This document shows positions 15,268-25,161 of a DNA stretch of 42,211 bases, piece by piece. Origin of the DNA: Amycolatopsis kentuckyensis (GTDB lineage: Bacteria > Actinomycetota > Actinomycetes > Mycobacteriales > Pseudonocardiaceae); NCBI RefSeq assembly GCF_002155975.1, contig NZ_MUMI01000026.1:1-42211 (forward strand). The letters are read 5' to 3'. How positions within the stretch are numbered: position 1 is the first letter of the stretch; every line of letters begins with the position of its first letter. A program made the translations under genes and the position numbers. A model generated the notes under the pieces. That model was not told where the DNA came from and ran no database searches. It was given only the letters and a program-made list of their open reading frames with translations.

Positions 15268-18200
15268 CTAGCTCACCGCGTTGATCTGCACCAGCGAGGT
15301 GCCGACCGTGACGCCGGTGTCGGTCTGCACGGCCAGCTGACCGCGCAGGGTGCGGCCCGCGGCCGGGGCGGCCGTGGCGGTCACCGTGGCCGGCACGGTC
15401 CACGAGCTGCCCGACGCGCGCAGGGCGTTGGCGTCGTTCACCGTGACCGACCCGAAGGCCGGGTTGGTGAACACGTCGAGGTAGTCGTACTCCGTGGTGC
15501 CGGCCGGCACCGCGTAGCCGTCCACCAGCGCGACCCACGTGCCCGCCGCCGGGTTGGGCACGGTCACCGACTCCTCGGAGTCACCGTCCGCGCTCACCGC
15601 CGCCTGCACGCAGGATCCGGTCGTGCAGTTGTACAGCACCAGGTCGAGGTCGGCGCCGACGTCGGACGTCTTGCCGATCGTGACGGTCAGCGACTGCGAG
15701 CCCGCCGTCACCGGGATCTGGTACTGCTGCTGCACGCCCTCGGCGATCGACGGCCGCTGCGTCTTCGCGCTGCCCAGCGTCGCCCCGTTGAGCTTGCCGG
15801 TGAACGCGCCGAGCGTGTTCTGCACCGTGTAGGACCGCGAGATCGGCGTGTTCAGCGTGGCGGACGCGATGACGTCCGGGTTCGGCGAGATCGCCGTGCC
15901 CAGCACCGCGGCCGACAGCTTGTACGGCGCTTCGTCCACATCGGACGTCCGGCGCGCCTCGACGACGATCTCCCACACGCCCGGGAGCGGGTTGGCGATG
16001 GTCCGGCTGGTCGGCGTGCCGCCGGCGCAGCCCGCACCCGCGTCGGGCAGGTAGCACGCGGTCGTCGCGGTGCTGGCCTCGGCCGGGACACCGGTCGGGT
16101 CGTACCGCAGGAACCGCACCTGGCCCTTGCCCGGGGCGCCGGCACCGGCGTCCAGGTCCACCTTCAGCGCGCTGGCGCCCTGCGGCACCCGCACGAAGTA
16201 GCTGGTCGCCTGGTTGCGGGCGGCCTTGCCCGAGTTGTCGACCTGGAAACCCTTGCCGGCGACGAACTCCTGCGGCGCGAAGACCGTGTTGAGGGTCTGC
16301 ACGTCGATGCCGATGGTCAGCGGGTTGTCCAGGTACAGCAGGGCCGAGTGGACCCCGGTGCCCTTCGGGTTGACCTTGACGTCGAACTTGACCGGCGTGT
16401 TCAGCGGCAGGACCACCGTGGAGCCGGAGGCGAACGTGCCGTCGTTGCCGACCCACCGCACGAAGTACGGCACCGGGTGCGCCGAACCCGTGGTGCGGGT
16501 GATCGTGTACGTCCGGGTGTAGGCCTTGCCGACGGTCACGCCTTCGCGGTCGTGGATGCCCACGCCCGTGTTCGGCTTGGCCAGCAGGCCCGACAGCGCG
16601 GTGTGCACCTCGACCGACGTCGAAACCGTGTCCGGCTTCGGGTTGAGCGAAAGCGCGACGAACGCGGCCGGGACGTTGAACAGACCCGCGCCCTGGGCGT
16701 ACGCGCCGATGCCCGGCACGAACCGCGCGGTCGACTTGATCGCCGCCCGCAGCTGCGCCACCGGCGGCCGCTGGCCGTTGTGGGTCGCCTTGTACGCGCT
16801 CACCAGCAGGGCCGCCGCGCCGGTCGCCTGCGGCGCCGCCATCGAAGTGCCCTGCAGCATCGCGTAACCGGCCGGCAGGGTGTACGTGCCGGCCACCGGG
16901 CTCGGCTGCTCCCACCGCGGAACGGTGGCGATGGCCGCGCCGGGCGCGATGATGTCCGGCTTGAAGCCGCCGTCCTCACGCGGGCCGCGCGAGGAGAACG
17001 GGTGCATCGACTCGGGGTTCTTGGTGACCGAACCGTAGTTCGACAGCCAGGTCTCCTTGGTGATGTACGAGCCGACCGAGATCGCGTCCGTGGCCACCGA
17101 CGGGTCGCCGACCGTGTTCGCCCCGGCGCCGCTGTTGCCGGCCGAGATGAAGATCTGGACGTTGTACTCGGCGATCGTGCGGTTGTAGAGCTCCGCACGG
17201 GCGTTGTTGCCGTCGTTGAGGGCCGGCAGGCCGCCGATCGAGATGTTGATGACGTCGGCGCCGTGGCTGGCGGCGTAGACGACACCGTCGATCAGGCCGG
17301 AGGAGGTGCAGCCGGCGCTGGTGAGGCACACCTTGACCGCGAGCACCTTCGCACCGGGGGCGGCACCGTCCATCTTGCCGCCGAACAGGTCGTTGCCCGC
17401 GGCGATGCCGGCGACGTGCGAGCCGTGCTCCGCGCCGGCGATGCCGATGCCGACGAAGCCCGGCTTGTCGGTCTGGACCACGAAGGCCATCCGCTCGGCG
17501 ATGTCGGTCGCCGGGTTGTCGGTGCCGAAGAAGCCGACGTCGTACTTCTTGTTGTAGTCGGTCATCGGCTTCTCGTCGGTGAAGTCACCGTTGCCGTTGA
17601 GGTCGACCCGGACCTCCTTGGCGGCGGGGTCGAGCAGCACGCCGAAGGAGTCGGCGCGGTCGCCGTCGCGGTTGATGTCACCGCCGGTCTCGCTGTCCGC
17701 GGCGCCCAGGTCGCCCGCGGTCTCGCCGAAGAGGCCGAACGTGTACGGGCCACCGGTCGCCGGGGCCGTCCAGGTGCGGCCGTTCGACGTGAAGGTGCCG
17801 GTGTAGGTCTGGGTGGACTGCTTGACCCAGGTGCCGTCGCCGGAGTTGGTGGCGTTGGCGTTGTACCAGTCGACGATCTTGCGTTCGCCGTGGCTGGTGG
17901 TGGCCAGTGCGGGGGAGTCGAGGTCGACGCCGGAGTCGAGCACCGCGACCGTGGTGTCCTTGCCGTCCCAGTTGGGCAGGACCTGGCCGAACTGCGCGGC
18001 GTAGGTGTCCCCGGTCGGCAGGTACGGGTTGACGCGCGGGGTGTTCTTGCCCGGGGCCGGCTGCGGCAGCGGGGTGGTCGCGCCGTCGGGCTTCGGGTCG
18101 TCGCGCACGATGAGCCCGTCGACGTCGACCGCGTTGACCGACTTGAGCTTCGCGGCCTTCTCGGCCTTGGCCGGCGGGATGCTGACCTTGACGTAGTCGA

Positions 18201-18501
18201 GCTTGGTGTCGGTGGACTGGACGACGCCGCCGAGGGCCTTGAGCTCGTTCACGGCGGTGCCGGTCTGGCCCTTTTCCGCGGCGATCAGCAGGGTGACGTC
18301 GGGCTTCCCGGCCTTCTCGGCTTCGGCGACGAGCGCGCGGTCGTGCTCGTCGAGGGTCTTGCCGTCGGCCGCGCCGTTGGTCGGCGGGGCCTGCTGGGCG
18401 GAGGCCACCGGGACGGCCACGCCGAGGACGGAGGCGCCGAGAGCGGTGGCGAGGATGGTGATCCCGGCCCGCCGTCTCCAGCGCGATCTGTGCTGTTCCA
18501 C
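15268..18501 (-). CDS. Secreted S8 subtilisin-like serine protease
   Basis: The preproprotein has about 1077 residues. A signal peptide (WRRRAGITILATALGASVLG, cut after VASA near 35) precedes a propeptide of about 100 residues. The catalytic triad is complete: Asp189 in VAVLDSGVD, His359 in AEHGSHVAG and Ser553 in GTSMAAPQATG, with oxyanion Asn456 in ISAGNSGAG. Between Asp and His is an insertion of about 150 residues with two Asp-rich calcium-type loops (DINRDGDRAD, DLNGNGDFTD). C-terminal beta domains, one resembling PPC domains, occupy the last 450 residues. GTG 18501 is used; ATG 18543 would put unlikely residues before the signal. It is monocistronic. Confidence 0.93.
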   Translation of the reverse strand: MEQHRSRWRRRAGITILATALGASVLGVAVPVASAQQAPPTNGAADGKTLDEHDRALVAEAEKAGKPDVTLLIAAEKGQTGTAVNELKALGGVVQSTDTKLDYVKVSIPPAKAEKAAKLKSVNAVDVDGLIVRDDPKPDGATTPLPQPAPGKNTPRVNPYLPTGDTYAAQFGQVLPNWDGKDTTVAVLDSGVDLDSPALATTSHGERKIVDWYNANATNSGDGTWVKQSTQTYTGTFTSNGRTWTAPATGGPYTFGLFGETAGDLGAADSETGGDINRDGDRADSFGVLLDPAAKEVRVDLNGNGDFTDEKPMTDYNKKYDVGFFGTDNPATDIAERMAFVVQTDKPGFVGIGIAGAEHGSHVAGIAAGNDLFGGKMDGAAPGAKVLAVKVCLTSAGCTSSGLIDGVVYAASHGADVINISIGGLPALNDGNNARAELYNRTIAEYNVQIFISAGNSGAGANTVGDPSVATDAISVGSYITKETWLSNYGSVTKNPESMHPFSSRGPREDGGFKPDIIAPGAAIATVPRWEQPSPVAGTYTLPAGYAMLQGTSMAAPQATGAAALLVSAYKATHNGQRPPVAQLRAAIKSTARFVPGIGAYAQGAGLFNVPAAFVALSLNPKPDTVSTSVEVHTALSGLLAKPNTGVGIHDREGVTVGKAYTRTYTITRTTGSAHPVPYFVRWVGNDGTFASGSTVVLPLNTPVKFDVKVNPKGTGVHSALLYLDNPLTIGIDVQTLNTVFAPQEFVAGKGFQVDNSGKAARNQATSYFVRVPQGASALKVDLDAGAGAPGKGQVRFLRYDPTGVPAEASTATTACYLPDAGAGCAGGTPTSRTIANPLPGVWEIVVEARRTSDVDEAPYKLSAAVLGTAISPNPDVIASATLNTPISRSYTVQNTLGAFTGKLNGATLGSAKTQRPSIAEGVQQQYQIPVTAGSQSLTVTIGKTSDVGADLDLVLYNCTTGSCVQAAVSADGDSEESVTVPNPAAGTWVALVDGYAVPAGTTEYDYLDVFTNPAFGSVTVNDANALRASGSSWTVPATVTATAAPAAGRTLRGQLAVQTDTGVTVGTSLVQINAVS

Positions 18502-18674
18502 TGAAACGACCCTTCGTGAAGATGTGCGTACCGAGCAGTACACAGGCTGGGATCTTCGGCAGCAATCAGACAGTTAGCCCATAGACCGCAATTGGTTGCG
18601 AGCCAAATGGAGTAATGCGCTGCCCGGTTAGGCCGTCACCGAAAGCGCCGCCTTCGCGTGAAACCGACGCCTTG

Positions 18675-18730
18675 CTATATGTGCGAGTAGCGGACTATAT
18701 TCTCGTGTAGTCGACTACATGCACGTATAG
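18675..18730. promoter_or_regulatory. Three TetR-type operator boxes
   Basis: Three 16-bp boxes of pattern CTATA-n6-GTAG occur: 18675-18690 and 18695-18710 on the plus strand, and 18730-18715 on the minus strand. The last two form a 36-bp dyad with a perfect 14-bp core, TGTAGTCGACTACA (18706-18719). The boxes end 9 bases before the tetR start, so they overlap its promoter and probably mediate autorepression of the tetR-ABC operon. Confidence 0.75.
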
Positions 18731-18738
18731 GACTGCCG

Positions 18739-19353
18739 ATGAACGCCGAAGACCTCACCGCACGGGCCCGGATCCGCGACGCCGCCATCCGGCTCTTCAC
18801 CGAGCGCGGCATGGAGAAGACGTCGATCCTGGACATCGCCAAGGAAGCCGGCGTCTCCGGCGGCCTGATCCGCCACCACTTCGGCTCCAAGGACGGCCTG
18901 CGCGAGGCCTGCGACACCTACGTCTACGACGAGCTGCTGAAGTTCAAGGAAGAGGTGCTCGCGAAGGGCGCCGCGAACGCGGAATTCCTCCCCACCTTCG
19001 ACGCCCGCCAGCTGCTCTTCCGCCGCTACATGGGCCGGGCGATGGTCGACGGCTCCGCGGCCGCGGCCGCGCAGTTCACCGAGATCGTCGACGGCACCGA
19101 GCGCTACCTCCGCGACCAGGGCCCGGCGATGCCGGACCCGCGGGCCTGCGCGGCCGCACTCGCCGCCATGACCGGCGGAATGATGATCCTGCAGGACCAC
19201 GTCGCCCGCGCGCTCGGCGAGGAACCCGGCACCCACGAAGCGATGCTGCGCATGTCGCTCGCCGCCGGGTTCCTGTTCACCCATCCGCTCGCCACCCCCG
19301 AAGCCCTGAAGAAGGCCAGTGAATCGCTGGCCGCGTACCCACGGAAGGAATGA
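18739..19353 (+). CDS. TetR-family transcriptional regulator
   Basis: This 204-residue repressor has an N-terminal helix-turn-helix at residues about 10-55 ([40 protein letters not shown]) and a helical ligand-binding domain. ATG 18739 lacks an obvious ribosome binding site and lies directly behind the operator boxes, so the transcript may be leaderless or nearly so. Its stop overlaps or abuts the ABC ATPase gene. It probably represses this operon and is released by a compound that the ABC exporter removes. Confidence 0.9.
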   Translation: MNAEDLTARARIRDAAIRLFTERGMEKTSILDIAKEAGVSGGLIRHHFGSKDGLREACDTYVYDELLKFKEEVLAKGAANAEFLPTFDARQLLFRRYMGRAMVDGSAAAAAQFTEIVDGTERYLRDQGPAMPDPRACAAALAAMTGGMMILQDHVARALGEEPGTHEAMLRMSLAAGFLFTHPLATPEALKKASESLAAYPRKE

Positions 19354-19355
19354 CG

Positions 19356-20260
<905 letters not shown>

Positions 20261-20264
<4 letters not shown>

Positions 20265-21823
20265 CCGGGACCTGGGCGCTGCTGCGGCTGGTGCTGCGCC
20301 GCGACCGCCTGCTCATGCCGTTGTGGATCGCCGGTCTCGCGCTCGCGCCGGTGGGCTACCTGTCGTCGATCAAGGCGGCGTACCCCGATGCCGCGGCACG
20401 TCGGCACTTCTACGACCTCAACGCGTCGAGCGCGACGTTCGTGGTGCGCAACGGCCCCTTGTACGGCTCTTCGCCGGGGAACCTCCTGGCCTGGCAGTGC
20501 GGGTTCGTCCCGGTGGTCGTGGGCCTGATCGCGCTGCTCACCGTGGTCCGGCACACCCGGACCGAGGAGGAAGCGGGACGTCGCGAGCTCACCGGTGCCA
20601 CCGTCGTCGGCCGGCACGCGGGGCTGGCCGCCGCGGTGCTCGCCACCTGCGGTGCGTGCCTGGTGTTCGGCCTGCTGGCCGCCTTCGGCGTCGCCGCGCA
20701 GGGCGTTCCGTTCGCCGGCGCGCTCGCGCTCGGTCTCGGTTTCACCTCGGCCGGCTGGGTGTTCGCCGGGGTCGGCGCGGTCGCGGCGCAGCTGACGTGG
20801 GGTGCGAGCGGGGCGCGGGGCTTCGGCATCGGAGCGCTGGTGCTGGCGTTCCTGCTGCGCGCGGCGGGGGACGGCAGCGGCTCGGCGGGCTGGCTCGCGT
20901 GGCTGTCGCCGATCGGCTGGGCGCACCGGCTGCGGCCGTTCGCGGGCGAACAGTGGTGGGTGCTCGGGTTGGGCGTCCTCGCGACGGGAGTGTTCGTGGT
21001 GGCGGCCGTGGCGTTGTCCGCTCGTCGTGACCTCGGCGCGGCCCTGCTGCCGGCGCGGCTCGGGCGTTCCGGCGCGAAGGCGTCGCTGCGCTCGCCGCTG
21101 GCCCTGGCCTGGCGGCTGCAGCGGGGGACGCTGCTGGTCTGGACCGTCTGCCTGGGGCTCGTCGGGCTGCTGATGGGCGGGGTCGCGCAGAACGTCGCGG
21201 ACATGATGCGGGACAACCGGGCGGTCGCGGACGTGTTCTCCCGCATGGGCGGCGGTGGTGCGGTGCTGGACGCGTACCTGGCGGGGACGATCACGCTGTT
21301 CGGCTTGGCGGCGGCGGGTTGTGCGGTGCAGGCGACGCTGAAGCTGCGGGCGGAAGAGGCGGCGGGCCGCGCGGAACCGGTCCTGGCGACGGCGGTCGGG
21401 CGCGTCGGCTGGGCACTGGCCCACCTGACGTTCGCGGTCTTCGGGCCGGCGTTGGTGCTGGCGGTGACCGGCTGGGCGACCGGGGCGGCGTACGGCAGCG
21501 GCTTCGGGCTGGTCCCGGCGGCGCTGGCCCAGCTGCCGGCGGTCTGGGTCCTGACGGGGCTGGCGGTGCTGCTGATCGGCTTCCTCCCGCGCTTCGCGGC
21601 GGCGGCGTGGGGGCTGCTGGCGGGGTTCCTGTTGTTGTCGCTGGTGGGGACGGCGTTGCGGTGGAGTTCGGTGGTGCTGGGGATTTCGCCGTTCCAGCAC
21701 CTGCCGCGCCTGCCGGGCGGCACGTTCTCGGTGACACCGGCGCTCTGGCTGGCGGCGATCGCGGCGGCGGCGGGCGCGGCCGGCCTGTTCGCCTTGCGGC
21801 GGCGGGACATGCCGGTGGGCTGA
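20261..21823 (+). CDS. ABC exporter permease, tetronasin-exporter (TnrB3)-like
   Basis: The 520-residue membrane protein has two similar halves of about six helices each, with a cytoplasmic loop after the first helix pair containing [19 protein letters not shown] and a second containing [20 protein letters not shown]. The E-E-x-A-G-R-x-E repeat in each half is typical of the antibiotic-exporter permease group that includes tetronasin TnrB3. It would pair with the upstream ATPase to form an exporter under TetR control. The substrate is unknown. Confidence 0.85.
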
Positions 21824-21840
21824 CCACCCAACGGGACCCC

Positions 21841-21938
21841 GCCAGGGGGCTTGCCCCTGGCGGGCGTCCGGGGGTTCGACCCCCCGGGAAACACCGCGAG
21901 GCGAGGCCGGCGCGCGCTTTCCGCGCACCGGCCTCGCC
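21841..21938. repeat. Cluster of three GC hairpins
   Basis: There are three consecutive stem-loops: GCCAGGGG/CCCCTGGC (21841-21861), CCGGGGG/CCCCCGG (21868-21887) with a TTCGAC loop, and an 11-bp stem GGCGAGGCCGG with its complement (21900-21938). They follow the permease stop by 18 bases. At least one is probably its terminator; the set also looks like a dispersed intergenic repeat, which cannot be checked within this window. Confidence 0.6.
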
Positions 21939-21950
21939 CCGAGAATCGCG

Positions 21951-22035
21951 TGGCAACCGAGGGAGTCGAACCCTGCGCGGCTTGTGAAGGCGGCGCTCTT
22001 CACCGGCCCTGACCCTTCGGCGGGCGACGGCTGCC
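21951..22035 (-). tRNA. tRNA-like cloverleaf, probably a pseudo-tRNA
   Basis: On the minus strand GGCAGCC (22035-22029) pairs with GGTTGCC near 21952-21958 to give a 7-bp acceptor stem with one G-U pair, followed by a discriminator-like A. A clear T-arm is present (AGGG-TTCGACT-CCCT). The middle can fold either with a 6-bp anticodon stem GTGAAG/CTTCAC, whose loop lacks U33, or, as in tRNA-Val, with a CCGCC TTCACAA loop (anticodon CAC) but two mismatched pairs and a shortened variable region. The defects argue for a decayed tRNA or a chance resemblance. Confidence 0.3.
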
Positions 22036-22120
22036 ATCTCTTACAACGTCTCTGGTACCCGAGCCATTTCACTTTCATGCGCGGCTTCACCCGGACGGGT
22101 CCGGCTGGCAAGGTGTCCGC

Positions 22121-23569
22121 ATGGATGATCTCCTGCTGCGCCGCGTCCGGCCCGGTCTCGGTGGCGAGCTCGCCGACGTCCGGGTCAACGACGGGCGGGT
22201 CACCTCGATCACCGAGTCGGGCTCCGGCGGGTTCGCCGCGCGGGTGGTCGACGGGCACGGCGGGACGCTGCTGCCGGGGCTGGTCGACGCGCACGTCCAC
22301 GTGGTGCAGTGGGCGACGTTCCGCCGCCGCATCCCCCTCGACGCGGCGCGCTCGGCGGGGGAGGCGATCGAGCTGCTGCTCGCGCACCTGCTGGCGACGC
22401 CGGCGCCGCAGACGGAACTCGTCGTGGGCGCCGGGTTCCGCGACGGGCTCTGGCCGGACAAGCCGCACAAGGACCTGCTGCAGCGGGCGCTGCCCGGGCG
22501 CGCGGTCGCGTTGTTCAGCGCGGACCTGCACACGCTGTGGCTGAGCCCGGCGGCGCTGAAGCTGATCGGCCGCGACCACCCGACGGGCGTCCTGCTCGAG
22601 GGCGACTGCATGAGCGCGACGGCCCAGCTGCCGACGGCGGCGATCGACGTCCAGGACCGGTGGGTGGCGGAAGCGGTTGCCGCGGCGGCCGCGCGGGGCG
22701 TCACACAGATCGTCGACTACGAGTACGCGGACACGGTGGCGGACTGGACCCGCCGCGGCGCCCCGGCCGCCCGCATCTCGTGCGTCGTCGCGAAGCACCT
22801 CCTGGACCAGACCATCGAGCGCGGCCACCGCACCGGCGACGTCCTGCCGGACTCCGGCGGGCGGCTGACGGTCGGGCCGTTCAAGCTCTTCGTGGACGGC
22901 TCCCTCAACACCCGCACGGCCTACTGCCACGACCCGTACCCCGGCGCCGAATCGCCGGGGTTGCTGGAACTGCCGCCCGGCGAACTGGTTCCGTTGCTGC
23001 GGCGGGCGTTCGACCACGGGCTGCTCCCGGCCGTCCACGCCATCGGCGACCGGGCGAACACGATCGCGCTGGACGCGTTCGAGGAGGTCGGCTGCCCCGG
23101 CCGCATCGAACACGCCCAGCTGCTGTCCCCTTCCGACGTTCCCCGGTTCGCCGCCCTGGGCGTGATCGCGGCGGTCCAGCCGGCGCACCAGCCGGACGAC
23201 CGCGACGTCGCGGACCGCCACTGGCACGGGCGCACCGAGCGGGCGTTCCCGTACCGGTCGCTGCTGGAGTCGGGTGCCCGCCTGGAGTTCGGCTCGGACG
23301 CGCCGGTGGCGCCCCTGGACCCCTGGGACGGCATCGCGTCGGCGATCTCCCGCACGGACGACGACCGCCCGCCGTGGCACCCGGAGCAGGCGATCCCGTT
23401 CGCCGACGCACTGGCGGCGTCCTCGGGCGGCCGGCGCGGAGTGGCGGTGGGCGACGTCGCGGACCTCATGGTGACGGCGGCGGACCCGTCGACGCTGTCC
23501 CCGGCGGACCTGCGCACCCTCCCGGTGACGGCGACGATCCTCGACGGGCACGTCACGCACCAGGTCTGA
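22121..23569 (+). CDS. Amidohydrolase, YtcJ-like
   Basis: The 482-residue amidohydrolase of the YtcJ/composite-domain type has metal-binding HxH in LPGLVDAHVHVVQW, a GPFKLFVDGSLNTRTAYCHD region, His in LLPAVHAIGDRANTIALDAF, RIEHAQLLSPSD and a metal Asp in LEFGSDAPVAPLDPW. The family hydrolyses C-N bonds in substrates that are mostly unknown. There is no signal peptide. ATG 22121 is the first start after the hairpin/tRNA-like region. Its 3' end overlaps the convergent small HTH gene by 17 bases. Confidence 0.88.
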   Translation: MDDLLLRRVRPGLGGELADVRVNDGRVTSITESGSGGFAARVVDGHGGTLLPGLVDAHVHVVQWATFRRRIPLDAARSAGEAIELLLAHLLATPAPQTELVVGAGFRDGLWPDKPHKDLLQRALPGRAVALFSADLHTLWLSPAALKLIGRDHPTGVLLEGDCMSATAQLPTAAIDVQDRWVAEAVAAAAARGVTQIVDYEYADTVADWTRRGAPAARISCVVAKHLLDQTIERGHRTGDVLPDSGGRLTVGPFKLFVDGSLNTRTAYCHDPYPGAESPGLLELPPGELVPLLRRAFDHGLLPAVHAIGDRANTIALDAFEEVGCPGRIEHAQLLSPSDVPRFAALGVIAAVQPAHQPDDRDVADRHWHGRTERAFPYRSLLESGARLEFGSDAPVAPLDPWDGIASAISRTDDDRPPWHPEQAIPFADALAASSGGRRGVAVGDVADLMVTAADPSTLSPADLRTLPVTATILDGHVTHQV

Positions 23570-23828
23570 CCCCGGCCCACCGTTTCCACGCGGCCTGCCT
23601 GCTGACGCCGAGCGCGCCGGCGATGGCGACCCAGGTGACGCCGGCTTCGCGGGCGAGGGCGACTTCCCGGGCGAGCAGGCGTTCGGCGGCCACCGCCAGT
23701 TCGGCGGTCCGTGAGATCCACTCGCCGAACGGCCCGGTCCCGGCGTCCGCCGCGGCCCGGTGGCGTTCGGCGAGATCCGCGTAGTCGCGTCCCAGCGCGG
23801 CCACGGACTCCGCGTGAGCGTGCAGCAT
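23553..23828 (-). CDS. Small HTH-type protein
   Basis: The 91-residue protein has a helical N-terminal half and a C-terminal helix-turn-helix-like segment, AREAGVTWVAIAGALGVSRQ followed by AAWKRWAG, typical of small actinobacterial HTH proteins. ATG 23828 is five bases from the stop of the erythromycin-esterase gene, whose end GGGAGGTAG doubles as the ribosome binding site. That makes it the third gene of the merR operon. Its role is not known and could be regulatory. Confidence 0.7.
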   Translation of the reverse strand: MLHAHAESVAALGRDYADLAERHRAAADAGTGPFGEWISRTAELAVAAERLLAREVALAREAGVTWVAIAGALGVSRQAAWKRWAGVRPGA

Positions 23829-23832
23829 CCGC

Positions 23833-25161
23833 CTACCTCCCGACGCGCTGCCCCGGAGCTTCGATGAAGGTCTGCCAGGGGGTGATCTTGTCGATGTGCA
23901 CGACGGCGTCGAACGCGGCGAGCGGGTTCACCAGCTGCTTGTAGGGCCCCTGCCGGGTGCCGTCGATCTCGGCGAAGCGGCGGGCCACCTCGCCCTCGCC
24001 GGGGACTTCGCGCAGGTCGAGCAGGGCGAGCGGTTCACCGGCACTGGCGAGCAGGACGTCCAGATCGCCCGGGTCGGTGCCGGGGGCGACGTCCTCGTAG
24101 AACACCTCGGTGTGGCCGGGCGGCCCGTCGGGCAGCGGCCGGTGACCGAACACGCGGCCGCTGTCGTAGGTGGTCGCGATGACCACCATCCGGTCGCCGA
24201 GCGAGCGGGCCAGGTGCTGGCCGAGCATGACCTGCTCGTCGTTGATGATCGGGGGCACGCGGTACGGCCAGCGCTGCAGGTGCCCGTTGGCCGCCCCGAC
24301 GACGACGCGGTCCTCCCGGGCGAGGATCCACTCGACGTTGTCGGCCATCGCCGCGTCCCGGACGTTGGCGCCCCGGTAGGTGCGCCCCGGCGCGGCGGCC
24401 ATGCCGGCCAGGAAGGCGTCCGCGTACCTCGCGGTCACCGCGCACTGCAACGCGATGTCGGCCCTCGTGGCGTCCACAGTGGAGTACGGGACGCGCAGGG
24501 CGCGGAGGCGTTCGGTCAGCTCGCCGATCCGGGCGGTCAGCTCGTGGCGGTGCGCGGCGCCGAGCGCCAGGTAGGCCTGGATCGCGGGCGCGGCCCAAGC
24601 CAGTCCGGTCCGGTCGGACGGCAGGTAGTCGAACAGCGGCAGCAGGTGCTCGCGGGCCGCCGCGGCGTAGGCCGGGTCGGCGTCGTCCAGGAACGCCAGG
24701 GCAGCCGTGACCCCGGGCCGGGCGGACGCGCTGGAGTCGGGGATGTCCATGCCGTAGAAGCGGATCTTGCGGTCGTGGGTGCGGTTGTGCGCGCGCATCC
24801 AGCGCAGCTGCTCGCGCATCTCCGCGCACTTGCCCATGTGGTAGGTGATCCCGGTGTGCAGGAGCCGGTCCAGGTCGCCGTCGCCGCCGAGCACCCAGTC
24901 GTGGACCGCCCAGCCTTCCGGGAAGCCGGACTCCATCGCGAACCCGGTGAAGCCCAGCTCCTCGGCCAGGAACCGGGTCACCAGGTGGCGCAGCTGGTAG
25001 AACTCGTGCACCCGGTGCGTGCTCTCGCCGATGGCCACCACGCGAGCGTCGCCGACGATGTCGCGCAACGGCTCGAGCTCGTCGTTGGCGGCGTCGTCCG
25101 GCTCGAGCGTCCGCAGGCGGACCAGGTTCTCCCGGAGCCAGCCGGTGATGTCGACGTCCAT
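23833..25161 (-). CDS. Erythromycin esterase family protein
   Basis: The 442-residue protein has motifs of the erythromycin-esterase family: VVAIGESTHRVHEFYQLRHL near residue 42 (family active-site His), a Glu in AMESGFPEGWAVHDWVLG, IRFYGMDIPDS, and VVGAANGHLQRWPYR. Characterised members (EreA, EreB) open the macrolactone ring of macrolides, but many homologues are esterases of unknown substrate. ATG 25161 directly follows the merR stop (TGAATG), so translation is coupled. Pairing with a TipAS-type regulator suggests drug-inducible expression, which is inference. Confidence 0.88.
   Translation of the reverse strand: MDVDITGWLRENLVRLRTLEPDDAANDELEPLRDIVGDARVVAIGESTHRVHEFYQLRHLVTRFLAEELGFTGFAMESGFPEGWAVHDWVLGGDGDLDRLLHTGITYHMGKCAEMREQLRWMRAHNRTHDRKIRFYGMDIPDSSASARPGVTAALAFLDDADPAYAAAAREHLLPLFDYLPSDRTGLAWAAPAIQAYLALGAAHRHELTARIGELTERLRALRVPYSTVDATRADIALQCAVTARYADAFLAGMAAAPGRTYRGANVRDAAMADNVEWILAREDRVVVGAANGHLQRWPYRVPPIINDEQVMLGQHLARSLGDRMVVIATTYDSGRVFGHRPLPDGPPGHTEVFYEDVAPGTDPGDLDVLLASAGEPLALLDLREVPGEGEVARRFAEIDGTRQGPYKQLVNPLAAFDAVVHIDKITPWQTFIEAPGQRVGR

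Noticed and set aside
16348..18504. 718-codon plus-strand open frame opposite the subtilase
   Set aside because: Its composition is Arg/Val/Gly/Asp repeats typical of an antisense shadow, while the opposite strand encodes a complete protease.
21984..22544. Plus-strand frame starting MKAALFTGPDPSAG
   Set aside because: It begins in the tRNA-like/hairpin region and then runs out of frame through the amidohydrolase.
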